DNA of 41,286 nt from an uncultured Rubritalea sp. (GTDB taxonomy: Bacteria; Verrucomicrobiota; Verrucomicrobiia; Verrucomicrobiales; Akkermansiaceae). The stretch spans positions 1 through 41,286 of the forward strand of contig CAKZNV010000046.1 in the NCBI GenBank assembly GCA_937132085.1, in the 5' to 3' direction. The translations under genes were made by a program, and so were the position numbers. The stretch's first letter is position 1. Every line of letters begins with the position of its first letter. This document shows positions 17,084 to 26,160 of the stretch, piece after piece. The notes beneath the pieces were generated by a model. It was not told the DNA's origin and ran no database searches. It saw only the letters and a program-made list of their open reading frames with translations.

Positions 17084-17464
17084 CTAATCAAGCATTCTAG
17101 CGATAGATTTGATCTGGCTTCTTCTAAGAAAGATAATTACAGCAGCTAGGATAACGAGGAGGATAGGGGCGAAGGAGAACATTTCCGAAAATCCTAGTTT
17201 AGTAAAATGGGCGATGATTGCGCCCATCATGACACAGAGGGAGAGCAGAGCTCCGTGAATGATAGCTTGTGGAATAAGTAAGAGTAAGCAGGCGATGGCT
17301 TCTAAAAAACCAATGACATATCTACCAGTCGGCTCCATGTCTAAATCTGTGAAAAGTTCGATAGATTCAGGATGATCGGTTAGCTTAAAATAAGCAGCTG
17401 GTGCTAGGAGAGCTACGATACAGAGCTGTAGAAACCAGCTAAGAAGGTGAGTTGATTTAGTCAT
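17084..17464 (-). CDS. DoxX-like integral membrane protein
   Basis: The 126-residue protein has four hydrophobic segments (about 8-28, 46-66, 68-88, 97-114). Its pattern of a short first helix, a KLTDHPE loop and GRYVIGFLEAIACLLLL matches the DoxX family. DoxX proteins are small four-helix membrane proteins linked in some bacteria to oxidoreductases or redox homeostasis. It follows the glutamate-synthase-like gene by 27 bases in the same direction, which fits such a partnership. The last residues are basic. Activity is unknown. Confidence 0.82.
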   Translation of the reverse strand: MTKSTHLLSWFLQLCIVALLAPAAYFKLTDHPESIELFTDLDMEPTGRYVIGFLEAIACLLLLIPQAIIHGALLSLCVMMGAIIAHFTKLGFSEMFSFAPILLVILAAVIIFLRRSQIKSIARMLD

Positions 17465-17491
17465 GGTAGATGATTGTTAAAATTGGTGGGT

Positions 17492-19033
17492 TTAATACTC
17501 GCTGGTTTCCTTCACAATGAACTGTATCTGGTCTGAGAGTGCGGTGTCGGATGGGATGTATAGATGATCAATGTTGATGTCCTTAGCTTCACGGATGCCT
17601 GATGCGGCTAACATTTCGTAGAAATCATGCTCTAAGCCGTTGACGTAGTTTGCGATACGAGTTGATTTTTCTTCTACATCGAGTCCTCTCTGTAGTTCTG
17701 GATCGTGAGTGGTGATGCCAGCTGGGCAGGTGTTATTGCCACAGAGCATGGACTGGATACAGCCGAGAGCTAGCATGAAGCCTCGTGCTGAGCAGACCGC
17801 ATCCGCACCTAGAGCTAGGGCGATGAATTGCTTGTTAGAGTTGATGAGTTTACCGGATGCTAGGATCTTAGTGCGGTTACGGACACCTTCATCTGTTAGA
17901 ATCTTATTAGCAGAGTAGATAGCAGCCATCAGAGGCATGCCATAGCCATCCATAAAGGCCTTAGGCGCTGCCCCTGTGCCGCCTTCTGCTCCATCGATCG
18001 CTATGTAATCTGGGAAGATATCTTGTGCTTTCATTTCACGGATTATCTCTCTGAACTCTGTGGTCTTGCCTACACAGAGCTTAATACCGCATGGGATCTG
18101 CGTCAGATCTTGGACTCGTTTGATGAATTTGATAGTGGATTCTCCGTCAGTGCATTCGATATGGTGCGCTGGTGAGACCACATCCACACCCATAGGCACA
18201 GAGCGTAGCTCGGAGATCTCTTTGGTGATTTTCTCTTTAGGTAGTAGTCCGCCTTTACCTGGCTTAGCACCTTGGGAGAGTTTTATTTCTATCATCTTGA
18301 TAGAGTCATTAGCAATGAGGTCTAGCAGAAGTTGATCATTCAGTGAGCCATCATCATTTCTGACTCCAAATTTCGCAGTTCCCATCTGGAAAATTAAATC
18401 ACCGCCTTCTTCCATATGGTATTTAGGAGTGCCACCTTCGCCAGTATTCATCGGGATGCCAGCTAACTTAGCTCCGCGAGTCAGTGCTCGCACCGCATTT
18501 TCACCCAGAGCACCATAGCTCATGGCACTGATCATGTAGGGTTTAGTGATCGTGAATGCTTTCTTCAGGCCCCTCTCTTCGCCGAATGTTAGAGAGAATG
18601 GTGTGATCTGATCCATATTCACTGGATACATCGAGTGGCGGATTTTGATTTCTGAGTTATCAAAGTCTAGTTGAGATCCGAACGATGAAGCTGAGTCCAC
18701 TCCTTTAGCCTTACGATAAATCTCTGAGCGTTCGATTCGGTTGAATGGACGTTCTTCAGTATCGTTAGCGAAGAGATACTGACGCATTTCTGGGCCGATG
18801 CTTTCTATAAAGTAGCGAGCCTGTCCGAGGATGCCAAAGTTCCTTAGAATGGTGTGCTTACGCTGGATGTGGAGATAGAATAAATTTACCACAGTCAGTA
18901 ATATAAACGCCACCGTGAGGAAGTGAAAATAGAAGCTCACATAGACTCCACCGACAAAGAACAATACCGCCAGCGAAGGGATCGCCATGTTTGCAAATTT
19001 AGAAACTTTATGTAGATCAACAGAACCAGCCAT
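17492..19033 (-). CDS. Membrane-anchored FMN/Fe-S glutamate-synthase-like protein
   Basis: The 513-residue protein resembles the FMN-binding domain of glutamate synthase (GltB central/FMN part). Two hydrophobic segments near the N-terminus (about 17-33 and 36-52) anchor it. The catalytic domain shows SAMSYGALG (near 170), EGG-type MNTGEGGTPKYH, IKLSQGAKPGKGG, DGAEGGTGAAPK (about 347-358) for FMN phosphate binding, and a cysteine triplet spaced C-x5-C-x4-C (Cys425, 431, 436), the spacing that binds the 3Fe-4S cluster in GltS. The glutaminase and GltD parts are missing, so it is unlikely to be a complete ammonia-transferring enzyme. Proteins of this class are widely annotated but not biochemically assigned. 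The DoxX-like gene follows. Confidence 0.92.
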   Translation of the reverse strand: MAGSVDLHKVSKFANMAIPSLAVLFFVGGVYVSFYFHFLTVAFILLTVVNLFYLHIQRKHTILRNFGILGQARYFIESIGPEMRQYLFANDTEERPFNRIERSEIYRKAKGVDSASSFGSQLDFDNSEIKIRHSMYPVNMDQITPFSLTFGEERGLKKAFTITKPYMISAMSYGALGENAVRALTRGAKLAGIPMNTGEGGTPKYHMEEGGDLIFQMGTAKFGVRNDDGSLNDQLLLDLIANDSIKMIEIKLSQGAKPGKGGLLPKEKITKEISELRSVPMGVDVVSPAHHIECTDGESTIKFIKRVQDLTQIPCGIKLCVGKTTEFREIIREMKAQDIFPDYIAIDGAEGGTGAAPKAFMDGYGMPLMAAIYSANKILTDEGVRNRTKILASGKLINSNKQFIALALGADAVCSARGFMLALGCIQSMLCGNNTCPAGITTHDPELQRGLDVEEKSTRIANYVNGLEHDFYEMLAASGIREAKDINIDHLYIPSDTALSDQIQFIVKETSEY

Positions 19034-19142
19034 AAAAACAAATTAGAACTCCATGAGAATTACGCAAGCTAGAAGAGCTAGTATCATTTCCTGATCAGTC
19101 TATTTGATTGACACAGAGGGCATCCAAGATCATTTAATTATT

Positions 19143-21116
19143 ATGAATTTAACACTTTTCCCTTTGCTAGCATGCTTGTCTGTTCTCGTGAGTAGCATTG
19201 GTTTTGCTAAAGAGCGTGAGACATTTAGTCCTAACGAAGCGATTCTAGAAGTGGTGCACCATTTCAAGATTGAGATAGATCTTAGCCAGAAGCTTATCTA
19301 CCGAGGTGATGTATTATTCTCTCCACTCGGACAGCTCGGAGCCTATGCCGTTTCTATGAAAGAGAAGCCTGGTCTGTTTATTTTTGAAAGCTATCGAGGT
19401 GGCTCAGCTCGTTTGCATGGGCTTAAAAAATGGGATCAAATCATTTCCGTAAATGGAAAAAAACTAGGAACGATAGATGGAACAAATGATGAAGGCCCTA
19501 TCGTGATCTTCGGGTTAGAGTTAGATAAAGCAGAAGGACGCTCGATGAAGCTGGAGTTAGAGATCAAGAGAGACGGGGAGCCGATGCCTATCACGATAAA
19601 CCTTAAAAGAAGTCGTGGCACATTCGAGACCTCAGATCCTCTCACAGGCTCTAAAGGCCAGAAATTAATGGATCAGGCGTTGAAAGAGCTTAAAGATAGT
19701 CAAACAGGGAATGGCTTGTGGAAGTGCGGCTATGGGAGCGAATACACGAGCTATTTAGCTGGTCTCGCATTGCTCAGCACGGGTGATCCTAAGCATCTAA
19801 CAGAAATTAAAAAGTGTGCTCGGGCTTGCATGAAAATTGATGAATATAATTGGACTTGGGGACTAGCCATGAACACGATATTCTTGTCTGAATACTTTTG
19901 GGCGACGGGAGATATCTTAGCGTATCGAAAGCTAGAGGAACTTTCCGAGGAACTCTCTAAATGTGTAGGTCCTACGGGGGGGATTGGTCATAAATACACA
20001 GCAGGCACTTATGATAGCGATAGCTTCGGCGCTCCGAGTGTGCTCTGTCAGCTAGCTTGGTCAGCTTGTGCTCAGTGCTTAGTAGCTGTGGACAATGAGA
20101 GCCGGACTAGGAGCTTTCACAGGATTTTGGGAAACCCACATAGAACTGATTCTAATAACGTGAACTATGGAGGGAGCGCCTATAGAGGAGGCCTTGGTGA
20201 ATCAGCTTTTAGAACTTCTGCTTATGGGTTATCATTAGGTCTCTCACGTTGGGAACCTAAAGTTTACCGTAACATCATCAGCTTGTTAGAGAAAGATTAT
20301 CGTCAGTTCCGATACATTCACTCTACACCTTCACAGGGCACGATCTTCTCAGCACTGTGTCTCGCTCAGGGGAGTAAATCTGGCTATGATGAATATCTGA
20401 ATTACGTCAAATGGAGACTAACTGTAGCTTGGGAAGATGATAAAACGATCCATTACATCCACCCTAAAAAAGCACGCTACAATTTCCCCGGCGGAGGCGG
20501 TTGGGGTGGTGATAGTGTGATCGGATTTAAGAATCTATCACTCATTGAGACCATCATTATCCTTAATGCGAAGAAGCGTAAATTGCTCATGCAGGGCAAT
20601 CGTGAAATGGGCTGGATGACTAAGAAAGATTCAGAGGAAACTAAGGCGGATATCTATGCTCTGCACCATAAGGAATACGCGAGAGCTCTTAAACAAGCGG
20701 AGAGCTACGTGCGCTCAGGGCAGCCGAAGCAAGCAATGAAGTTTCTTAGTGGATTAGAGAACAAGTATAGCTATACGTCGACTAGAGCTAAGCTTCAGGA
20801 AGTTCGCAGCAAGCTAGAAGATCATCGTGAGTGGGAGACCTATCTGAAAAGACACAGAGAAAAAGAAGCGGCAGAGTATCTGGAGTGGGCGATAGGATTG
20901 CGCACGACTGTTAGGAAAAAATACTTACTTCAATTGATTGAGTATTTCCCTGAAACACATGCTGCGCATAAGGCGACGATCATGCTGAAGACTGAGGAGA
21001 AGAAAGCCAAAGACGACGCTAAGAATAAAAAGAAGGAAAAGAAGCAGGAACAAGACGATCTAGAGAAACAAAAAAAGGAAGAAGAGAAAAGAAAAAGGCG
21101 AATGAAGAAGCCTTAG
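19143..21116 (+). CDS. Secreted PDZ / alpha-alpha-toroid protein, DUF6288-like
   Basis: An open frame begins at TTG 19104, but the ATG at 19143 starts a good signal peptide (MNLTLFPLLACLSVLVSSIGFAK), so this start is preferred; the product is 657 residues. After the signal comes a PDZ-like domain (about 40-160) with GGSARLHGLKKWDQIISVNGK, then a Trp/Tyr/Gly-rich region (about 165-460) with helical repeats resembling an alpha-alpha toroid (SDxxGLWxxGYG-like), then a coiled Lys/Glu-rich tail (about 580-657). I believe this matches the planctomycete/verrucomicrobial family DUF6288 but the name is from memory. No enzymatic residue is assigned. It diverges from the glutamate-synthase-like gene. 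Confidence 0.8.
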   Translation: MNLTLFPLLACLSVLVSSIGFAKERETFSPNEAILEVVHHFKIEIDLSQKLIYRGDVLFSPLGQLGAYAVSMKEKPGLFIFESYRGGSARLHGLKKWDQIISVNGKKLGTIDGTNDEGPIVIFGLELDKAEGRSMKLELEIKRDGEPMPITINLKRSRGTFETSDPLTGSKGQKLMDQALKELKDSQTGNGLWKCGYGSEYTSYLAGLALLSTGDPKHLTEIKKCARACMKIDEYNWTWGLAMNTIFLSEYFWATGDILAYRKLEELSEELSKCVGPTGGIGHKYTAGTYDSDSFGAPSVLCQLAWSACAQCLVAVDNESRTRSFHRILGNPHRTDSNNVNYGGSAYRGGLGESAFRTSAYGLSLGLSRWEPKVYRNIISLLEKDYRQFRYIHSTPSQGTIFSALCLAQGSKSGYDEYLNYVKWRLTVAWEDDKTIHYIHPKKARYNFPGGGGWGGDSVIGFKNLSLIETIIILNAKKRKLLMQGNREMGWMTKKDSEETKADIYALHHKEYARALKQAESYVRSGQPKQAMKFLSGLENKYSYTSTRAKLQEVRSKLEDHREWETYLKRHREKEAAEYLEWAIGLRTTVRKKYLLQLIEYFPETHAAHKATIMLKTEEKKAKDDAKNKKKEKKQEQDDLEKQKKEEEKRKRRMKKP

Positions 21117-21126
21117 ATACTAAGCT

Positions 21127-21687
21127 TTATTTCTCTTCTTCATCAGTGATCCAATCCCAAGTGGTGATTTTCTCATCACTGATCGAGAGAAAAACACGGC
21201 GGATATGTTTGCCAAAGAGGTCACCTATTTCGATGCTGACCTCACCTTCGTAGCGATCCTCGATCTTGTGAATGCTTTGCTCCTTGAGCGCCCATTCGAT
21301 GATGTTGTCTTCTTTGAATGGGATGTGGTTTCCAGCTTCGACAGATGCTGTGATGATGCGCTCGAAGTCTGCAGCAGATAGCACGATCTCAGGTTCTTTG
21401 TCAGGGATGACAGGATCTACCTTAGGTATCTTATTTGGCATGGGTGCGACTGGAACTTTAGGCACATTTTTCTCTGCAATAAGCTCTGGGATTTTAATGA
21501 TAGGCTTCTTCTCTAAAGGCTTCTCAATGGTCTGCTCTATAGGCTCGTCTTGATTGGTTAGTTCACTCTCTTCTTCCTCGACAGGTAGAGGTGGCAACCC
21601 TGCTAGCTTTAACAGATGCGGAGCTAGTGAGGGATGAAATATGTATCCTATTACAGCAAGCATGAGTAGGATGTTAAGTTTCTTCAT
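21127..21687 (-). CDS. Small membrane-anchored proline-rich protein
   Basis: The frame extends to 21711, but the internal ATG at 21687 is preceded by AGGGAG and starts a hydrophobic anchor (MKKLNILLMLAVIGYIF), so I prefer the 186-residue product. After the anchor follows an acidic Glu-rich part and a Pro/Lys/Ile-rich linker with repeated KPxIKIPE/VPKV elements (about 35-100), then a compact domain (about 105-186) that ends EEEK. The linker resembles periplasm-spanning segments like those of TonB, but no TonB C-terminal motif is seen. It is downstream of the HEAT-thioredoxin-DsbD gene by 68 bases and co-oriented, so it may belong with it. No known family recognised. Confidence 0.72.
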   Translation of the reverse strand: MKKLNILLMLAVIGYIFHPSLAPHLLKLAGLPPLPVEEEESELTNQDEPIEQTIEKPLEKKPIIKIPELIAEKNVPKVPVAPMPNKIPKVDPVIPDKEPEIVLSAADFERIITASVEAGNHIPFKEDNIIEWALKEQSIHKIEDRYEGEVSIEIGDLFGKHIRRVFLSISDEKITTWDWITDEEEK

Positions 21688-21755
21688 GCTCCCTAATAGT
21701 GTTTTTCTCAAGCATTGCCAAACCTATTTAGTGGGCGTTTAGACCATGCTCTATG

Positions 21756-24700
21756 CTAAACTGATGGATAGATCTTTTCTAATAGCACTGAGATCTGTCC
21801 AGAGAAGAGGAGGATGGCTGCTAGGGCGAAGAATAGGATCGCGGTCATTAGCTTGATCTTGGAGGTGTGATTTGTCTGGAAGTTGATCAAGGCATTGCTC
21901 TTCATTCCAGTCATAGCTAGTGCGAAAATTACGATCAGTGGTAGCACGAAGGCGATGTTGTAGATGACTAGCATCGTGACGGCGTCTTGGCTTCCTTCAT
22001 TGATTTTATAAATGATCGGAGCATAGACCTGACCGGTGCAGGCTAGTTCTAACACAGAGATAACGATGCCTGAGCCGAATGCAGCGAGGACGTATAGGCT
22101 GGACTTGGAATTCTTACGGATGACTCCACGGATCTTCTTTTTGAGGAAGCTCGGTAGCTGGAGTGTCATGTCTTCTAGTCGACCTTGGCGAGCTCTCCAC
22201 CAGTCACGGAGTGAGAGGACCGCTACTAGTAAGGCAAAGCCAGCGAAGACGTAGTTGAGTGCATTTCTGACCCACTGATACTGGGTGTTCTCTGTGAGGT
22301 ATTTGAGAGCCTCGCTGAAGATAAGTCCGAATGATAGGTAGGCGAGGAATACTGCTAGGATGAATGCGAAGCCGACCATGAAGATCTCTTTAGCGGATCG
22401 CTTAGCAACGGTGAGGTAGGAGAGGAAGAAGATGATAGTAGCGAAGGCGCATGGGTTGATGCCGTCCAGCAGTCCACCTGCGATGACGATGGGTAAGGTT
22501 AGATCGTTGTAAGCTTTCTCAGTTTCTTGTTTAGCAGCGATGACTTCTTTCTCAGATTTAAAGCCAAACCATTCCTTCTTCTCAGGAGAAATCATTGTAT
22601 TCGCTAGAAGTCCAGCCAGGTCTTTAGGATTGATCTTAGAGCCTACTAGGAAGCCTTCTGAGGTAAAGACAGCTGGAGCTTTGCGGATCTGTGTGGATGG
22701 GACATTGAGTTTGTTAGAGAGGTGATTGTTCAGCAAGATACCTTCATTCTGATCCACGTATTCACGCTTGATTTCGAGTAGTGGGAAATCTTTTTTCATG
22801 TCCTTGAGGTAGCCTTCGACTTGGAGGCATTTCTTACAGCCTGCTTTCTCGAAGAATACGACGACTAGTTTTTCACGTGTAGAGGCTAGCTCTAGTTGCT
22901 TCTCAGGAGTGGTGAGGTGCTGAGGTTCTTCAGAGGCGTCTGAGGTCTTCGCTAAGCCTGCGAATGTGGTGAAGCCAGCGGATGCAGTTTTGTCATTACT
23001 ACCACCAGAGCTAGCGAAGTGCTTTAGGATGCGATCGTGATAGCTAGGGTTGATGGTTTTGAAGTCTACATAGGCTAACAGAGGGCGCATTCCTTTACCC
23101 ATGTTAGAGTAGTTGCTCTGGATGAGCCTAGAGAGTCTCTCCGTGACCTTGGCGTCTTTAGGTTGCTTCGGGATGAGGTTGGTAAATTTCTGTAGGTCTA
23201 TCGTTCTAGAGTGAGACAGCAAGCTGAGCATGGCTTCGAAACGATTCTCAGCAGACGGGTCGTTGTTGGCGGTGCTTTGTAGTGCTTTCTCTAAGACCGG
23301 GTTGAGCCTTCTCATGTTTTTGTCACTGAAGTATTGCTGGTCTTCTTTGAGCTTTGTGTCAGAGAAAATGTTAGACCAGGTGGAGTCTGCTCTGGTGGTG
23401 GTATTCGCTAGGGCTGCTCGCACCTGTGGGTTAGAGTCATTCATGAGCTTGCTGATGTTTTCTATCTGCCACTTTGATCCCATGATACCGAGAGTTCTCC
23501 ATGCCGCTCTACGAACCCATGGATTTTTAGAGCTGGTGAATCTAGCGATGAGCTCCGAGTCCTGCTCATGGGCAATTTTCTGAATGAGAATGAGGCTGAG
23601 AATGCGAACTTCATCATCGACTTCTTCCTTATTGAGCTGCTCAAGACACCAGGAATAGAAGATTCTCATTGTGCCTGCATTCGATGCAGCGCTCTCGGTG
23701 CGATAGGTGTAGGCATCTGAACCTCTCACTTTAGAGCCTTCAGATGTGATTGATTTCAGAGCCTTGTAGACCATGAGAATATTCTGCTCATGTGAGAATG
23801 AAGCTTTGATTGCTGCGGAGCGGATTTCGCTAGATTGATCCTGAAGTAGCGCCTCCAAGATAGGGACTGACTCAGCTTGTCTTGGATTATAGAGAGCCTC
23901 TGCGAGTGATGCTCGTTTACTGATTGGCATTTGAGGAATGCTGTCCTTGATGAGTTTGAGTCCTCTAGAGTCACCAGATTTAGTGAGGATGAGCGCGATC
24001 TGGAACGCTCTGTCTGAGCTAGCGTCAGCCACTGCGATTTCATATAACGTGGTAATCAACGTGGCTAAACCTCCAGTGGAAGTTGCTGATTTTCCTGCTA
24101 ATGGGATGATGGTCAGAGCTTTGCCATTGTTTGGTTTGAGGAAAGCATCATAGAGCGGATCTAGCTCAGTTTTGCTACGTGAAGGGAGAGCCGCGATCGT
24201 TCCTTCTTTAAGCTGGCGCAGCTGAGGATCTACTTTCTTAGAAGAGGGGAGTTCGATGCTGTTGACGATGGCGTCAATTTGCTCAGATTTTTTTGTTCTT
24301 AGCGCATCTGTTAGAGTGTTGGCTACGAAATTGTTCCCCGTTTTACTGTCGCTGTTACAGAGTAGTCTGAGTGCAGCACAGGCTACATCTTGGTTCTTGT
24401 TTCTGGAGAAATCAGCGAGAATTTTTAGTTGGTCTTCATCTGAGCTGCTGAATGCCTTTAATGAAGAGATGATAGTGTCTGGATCTCTGGTTTTGAGATG
24501 TTTGAGCAATTCTGGTGGTAGAGCATCAGACATTTCGATGAATGCCTGAGTCAGTGAACCTACCATTTCATCGTTCTTCAGATAGAGTTTTTTCAGAGTA
24601 GCTTCTGCTTCTTTGATGTTGAGAGCTACTGCGGTCTTGATGGTGTGGTGACGGACGAATTCATCATTGTCATTTTCTAACAAGTAGATGATGTCGTCTT

Positions 24701-25874
24701 TGGCTTCTTTGACTTTTTGCTTTGCTGTGTATTGCAGTGCTGCGACTCGGACTCTCCAGCGGCTGTCCTTTAGTAGCTTGATGATTACGAGAGATTCAGG
24801 GCTAGCCTTCTTTTTAGATTTTGAGGTGCCGTAGTCACCAAAAGGGTCATCATTATCTCCGCCTAGGAGTTTTCCTATGGCAGAAATGGAGGCAATAACG
24901 AGGTCTTCGTCTTTATGGTTGAGGAAGGTCTTTATGATTTCTAGCGACTTGTCACCGCCGATGTCTTTAAGGTTTTTGATGCCAACGTGGATGACGTTGA
25001 TGTCTTTTTCTTGTTTCAATCTCTCAGCGACGAAGGGAAGAGTCTGTGCTCCGCCTACGGTGAGGATCGCATCGATTGCTGTTTCACGGATCAGTGCATC
25101 GGGGGCATCGATGTAGTCTCTGATGATAGGTATCGTGATTAGCCCCAGCTTCTTTAAGCGAGAGAGGGCTTCGATTTGTTGGTCTCTATTGCCGAGAACT
25201 AGATCTCTGGAAAGCTGGGCGGCATAGTTCTGAGATGCCTTAGTTAGCACTAGTTCGTATTGCGCTTGCTTGAGCTGAGCTGCTTTGTTTTTAGGTAACT
25301 CAGGGTGATCTGTTAGAAATTGCTGAATGGATGCGACTGCGTTGAAGTTGTCGCTTTTGAGCATTCGTATTGCCCTAGCGATACGTGAACGATCGTCTGA
25401 GAGCAGTTGCTGGATGTAGAGTTGGACTTTCTCAGCACTTAGTTTGGATGACTTTTTATCGAGGACCTTAGCATCGTTGCTTGCCCATTGTTTCCATAGT
25501 TTGAGAGCTTCTGCATTCGTTTCAGCACCCTTCTCACCTGGTTTAGCCCATGGGTTGATCCATGGATTGTAGCCAAAGTCGCCACCACTGACGTCTTCTA
25601 GTAGCTCGATCGCTCCTAGCCTCACAGAGAGCTGTGGGTGCTCTAGAAGCAGAACGAGAGACTGCTTAGGGTAGTTTTTTCTTTTGTTAAGTGCCTCCTC
25701 TATCTTCGGTCTCCATTCGATGTCAGAGAGCTTAGACATAGCATTTGCCCACTGTTCGGCAGTGGCTTTACCTGTTCTGAGGTCTGAGGTGAGTGTAGCG
25801 TCATCCTGCGCATGTAGGATCGATGAGCTAAGTAGGCTGAGAGCTACACTGGTAATGAAGAGTCTTTTTTTCAC
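21756..25874 (-). CDS. HEAT-repeat / thioredoxin / DsbD-CcdA fusion protein
   Basis: The 1372-residue protein has four parts. A signal peptide (about 1-22, ending LHAQ) exports it. About 900 residues of alpha-helical HEAT-type repeats (about 60-940) form a probable periplasmic scaffold. A thioredoxin-like domain (about 985-1105) contains KLVVVFFEKAGCKKC with Cys1013 and Cys1016. The last part (about 1125-1372) has six or more transmembrane helices and two conserved cysteines as in DsbD/CcdA: GINPC (Cys1142) and LELACTGQVYAP (Cys1279). In DsbD this pair moves electrons from cytoplasmic thioredoxin to a periplasmic thiol domain; here the CKKC domain is the likely receiver. The HEAT part has no cysteine motif and would hold a target. 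CKKC is an unusual active site. Gene ends 286 bases downstream of the Bat-type operon. Confidence 0.9.
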   Translation of the reverse strand: MKKRLFITSVALSLLSSSILHAQDDATLTSDLRTGKATAEQWANAMSKLSDIEWRPKIEEALNKRKNYPKQSLVLLLEHPQLSVRLGAIELLEDVSGGDFGYNPWINPWAKPGEKGAETNAEALKLWKQWASNDAKVLDKKSSKLSAEKVQLYIQQLLSDDRSRIARAIRMLKSDNFNAVASIQQFLTDHPELPKNKAAQLKQAQYELVLTKASQNYAAQLSRDLVLGNRDQQIEALSRLKKLGLITIPIIRDYIDAPDALIRETAIDAILTVGGAQTLPFVAERLKQEKDINVIHVGIKNLKDIGGDKSLEIIKTFLNHKDEDLVIASISAIGKLLGGDNDDPFGDYGTSKSKKKASPESLVIIKLLKDSRWRVRVAALQYTAKQKVKEAKDDIIYLLENDNDEFVRHHTIKTAVALNIKEAEATLKKLYLKNDEMVGSLTQAFIEMSDALPPELLKHLKTRDPDTIISSLKAFSSSDEDQLKILADFSRNKNQDVACAALRLLCNSDSKTGNNFVANTLTDALRTKKSEQIDAIVNSIELPSSKKVDPQLRQLKEGTIAALPSRSKTELDPLYDAFLKPNNGKALTIIPLAGKSATSTGGLATLITTLYEIAVADASSDRAFQIALILTKSGDSRGLKLIKDSIPQMPISKRASLAEALYNPRQAESVPILEALLQDQSSEIRSAAIKASFSHEQNILMVYKALKSITSEGSKVRGSDAYTYRTESAASNAGTMRIFYSWCLEQLNKEEVDDEVRILSLILIQKIAHEQDSELIARFTSSKNPWVRRAAWRTLGIMGSKWQIENISKLMNDSNPQVRAALANTTTRADSTWSNIFSDTKLKEDQQYFSDKNMRRLNPVLEKALQSTANNDPSAENRFEAMLSLLSHSRTIDLQKFTNLIPKQPKDAKVTERLSRLIQSNYSNMGKGMRPLLAYVDFKTINPSYHDRILKHFASSGGSNDKTASAGFTTFAGLAKTSDASEEPQHLTTPEKQLELASTREKLVVVFFEKAGCKKCLQVEGYLKDMKKDFPLLEIKREYVDQNEGILLNNHLSNKLNVPSTQIRKAPAVFTSEGFLVGSKINPKDLAGLLANTMISPEKKEWFGFKSEKEVIAAKQETEKAYNDLTLPIVIAGGLLDGINPCAFATIIFFLSYLTVAKRSAKEIFMVGFAFILAVFLAYLSFGLIFSEALKYLTENTQYQWVRNALNYVFAGFALLVAVLSLRDWWRARQGRLEDMTLQLPSFLKKKIRGVIRKNSKSSLYVLAAFGSGIVISVLELACTGQVYAPIIYKINEGSQDAVTMLVIYNIAFVLPLIVIFALAMTGMKSNALINFQTNHTSKIKLMTAILFFALAAILLFSGQISVLLEKIYPSV

Positions 25875-25947
25875 AAGATAGAGGTGATGTTTTGTTTTCT
25901 CTGTTAGGAGTTTTTAAAGTTTAAGATATGTAATGGTGTTTCTTTTG

Positions 25948-26031
25948 GGAGCGGGTAGCGAGAAGCGGGGAGCACGTTAGAGCAGTTCTTCAACGATTTC
26001 TATGAGCTTCCCGCTTCGTGCTTCTCGCTCC
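25948..26031. repeat. Palindromic interspersed repeat, copy 1
   Basis: Imperfect 28-base arms (25948-25975 and 26004-26031) pair at about 22 positions around a 28-base loop, forming a long hairpin. The right arm contains GCTTCCCGCTTCGTGCTTCT followed by CGCTCC and matches copy 2 (38911-38937) in 25 of 26 bases on the same strand. It lies beyond the 3' end of the Bat-type operon and upstream of the HEAT fusion gene. This resembles REP or MITE-type elements. It may work as a terminator or mRNA stabiliser. Confidence 0.8.
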
Positions 26032-26126
26032 TATATTTAGGATTGGAGAGCGCATAAACTACCTAAATACCATACTGGTTTATTAAGTAAGTTAGTGGAG
26101 GATCGCGTAAGCGAGGATGTTTGCAT

Positions 26127-26143
26127 TGATTCGGACCGAATCA
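26127..26143. terminator. Hairpin at the end of the Bat-type operon
   Basis: TGATTCGG (26127-26134) and CCGAATCA (26136-26143) form a perfect stem around one base, 18 bases beyond the stop codon of the last operon gene. The flanks (GGAGGCGATG on the minus strand and CATCCTCGC) extend pairing with gaps. No U-run follows, so it may be a 3'-end stabiliser or repeat remnant instead of an intrinsic terminator. Confidence 0.45.
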
Positions 26144-26160
26144 CGGATTTCATCGCCTCC

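Noticed and set aside
19104-19142. TTG start for the DUF6288-like protein
   Set aside because: It would place a polar leader before a good signal peptide beginning at the ATG 19143.
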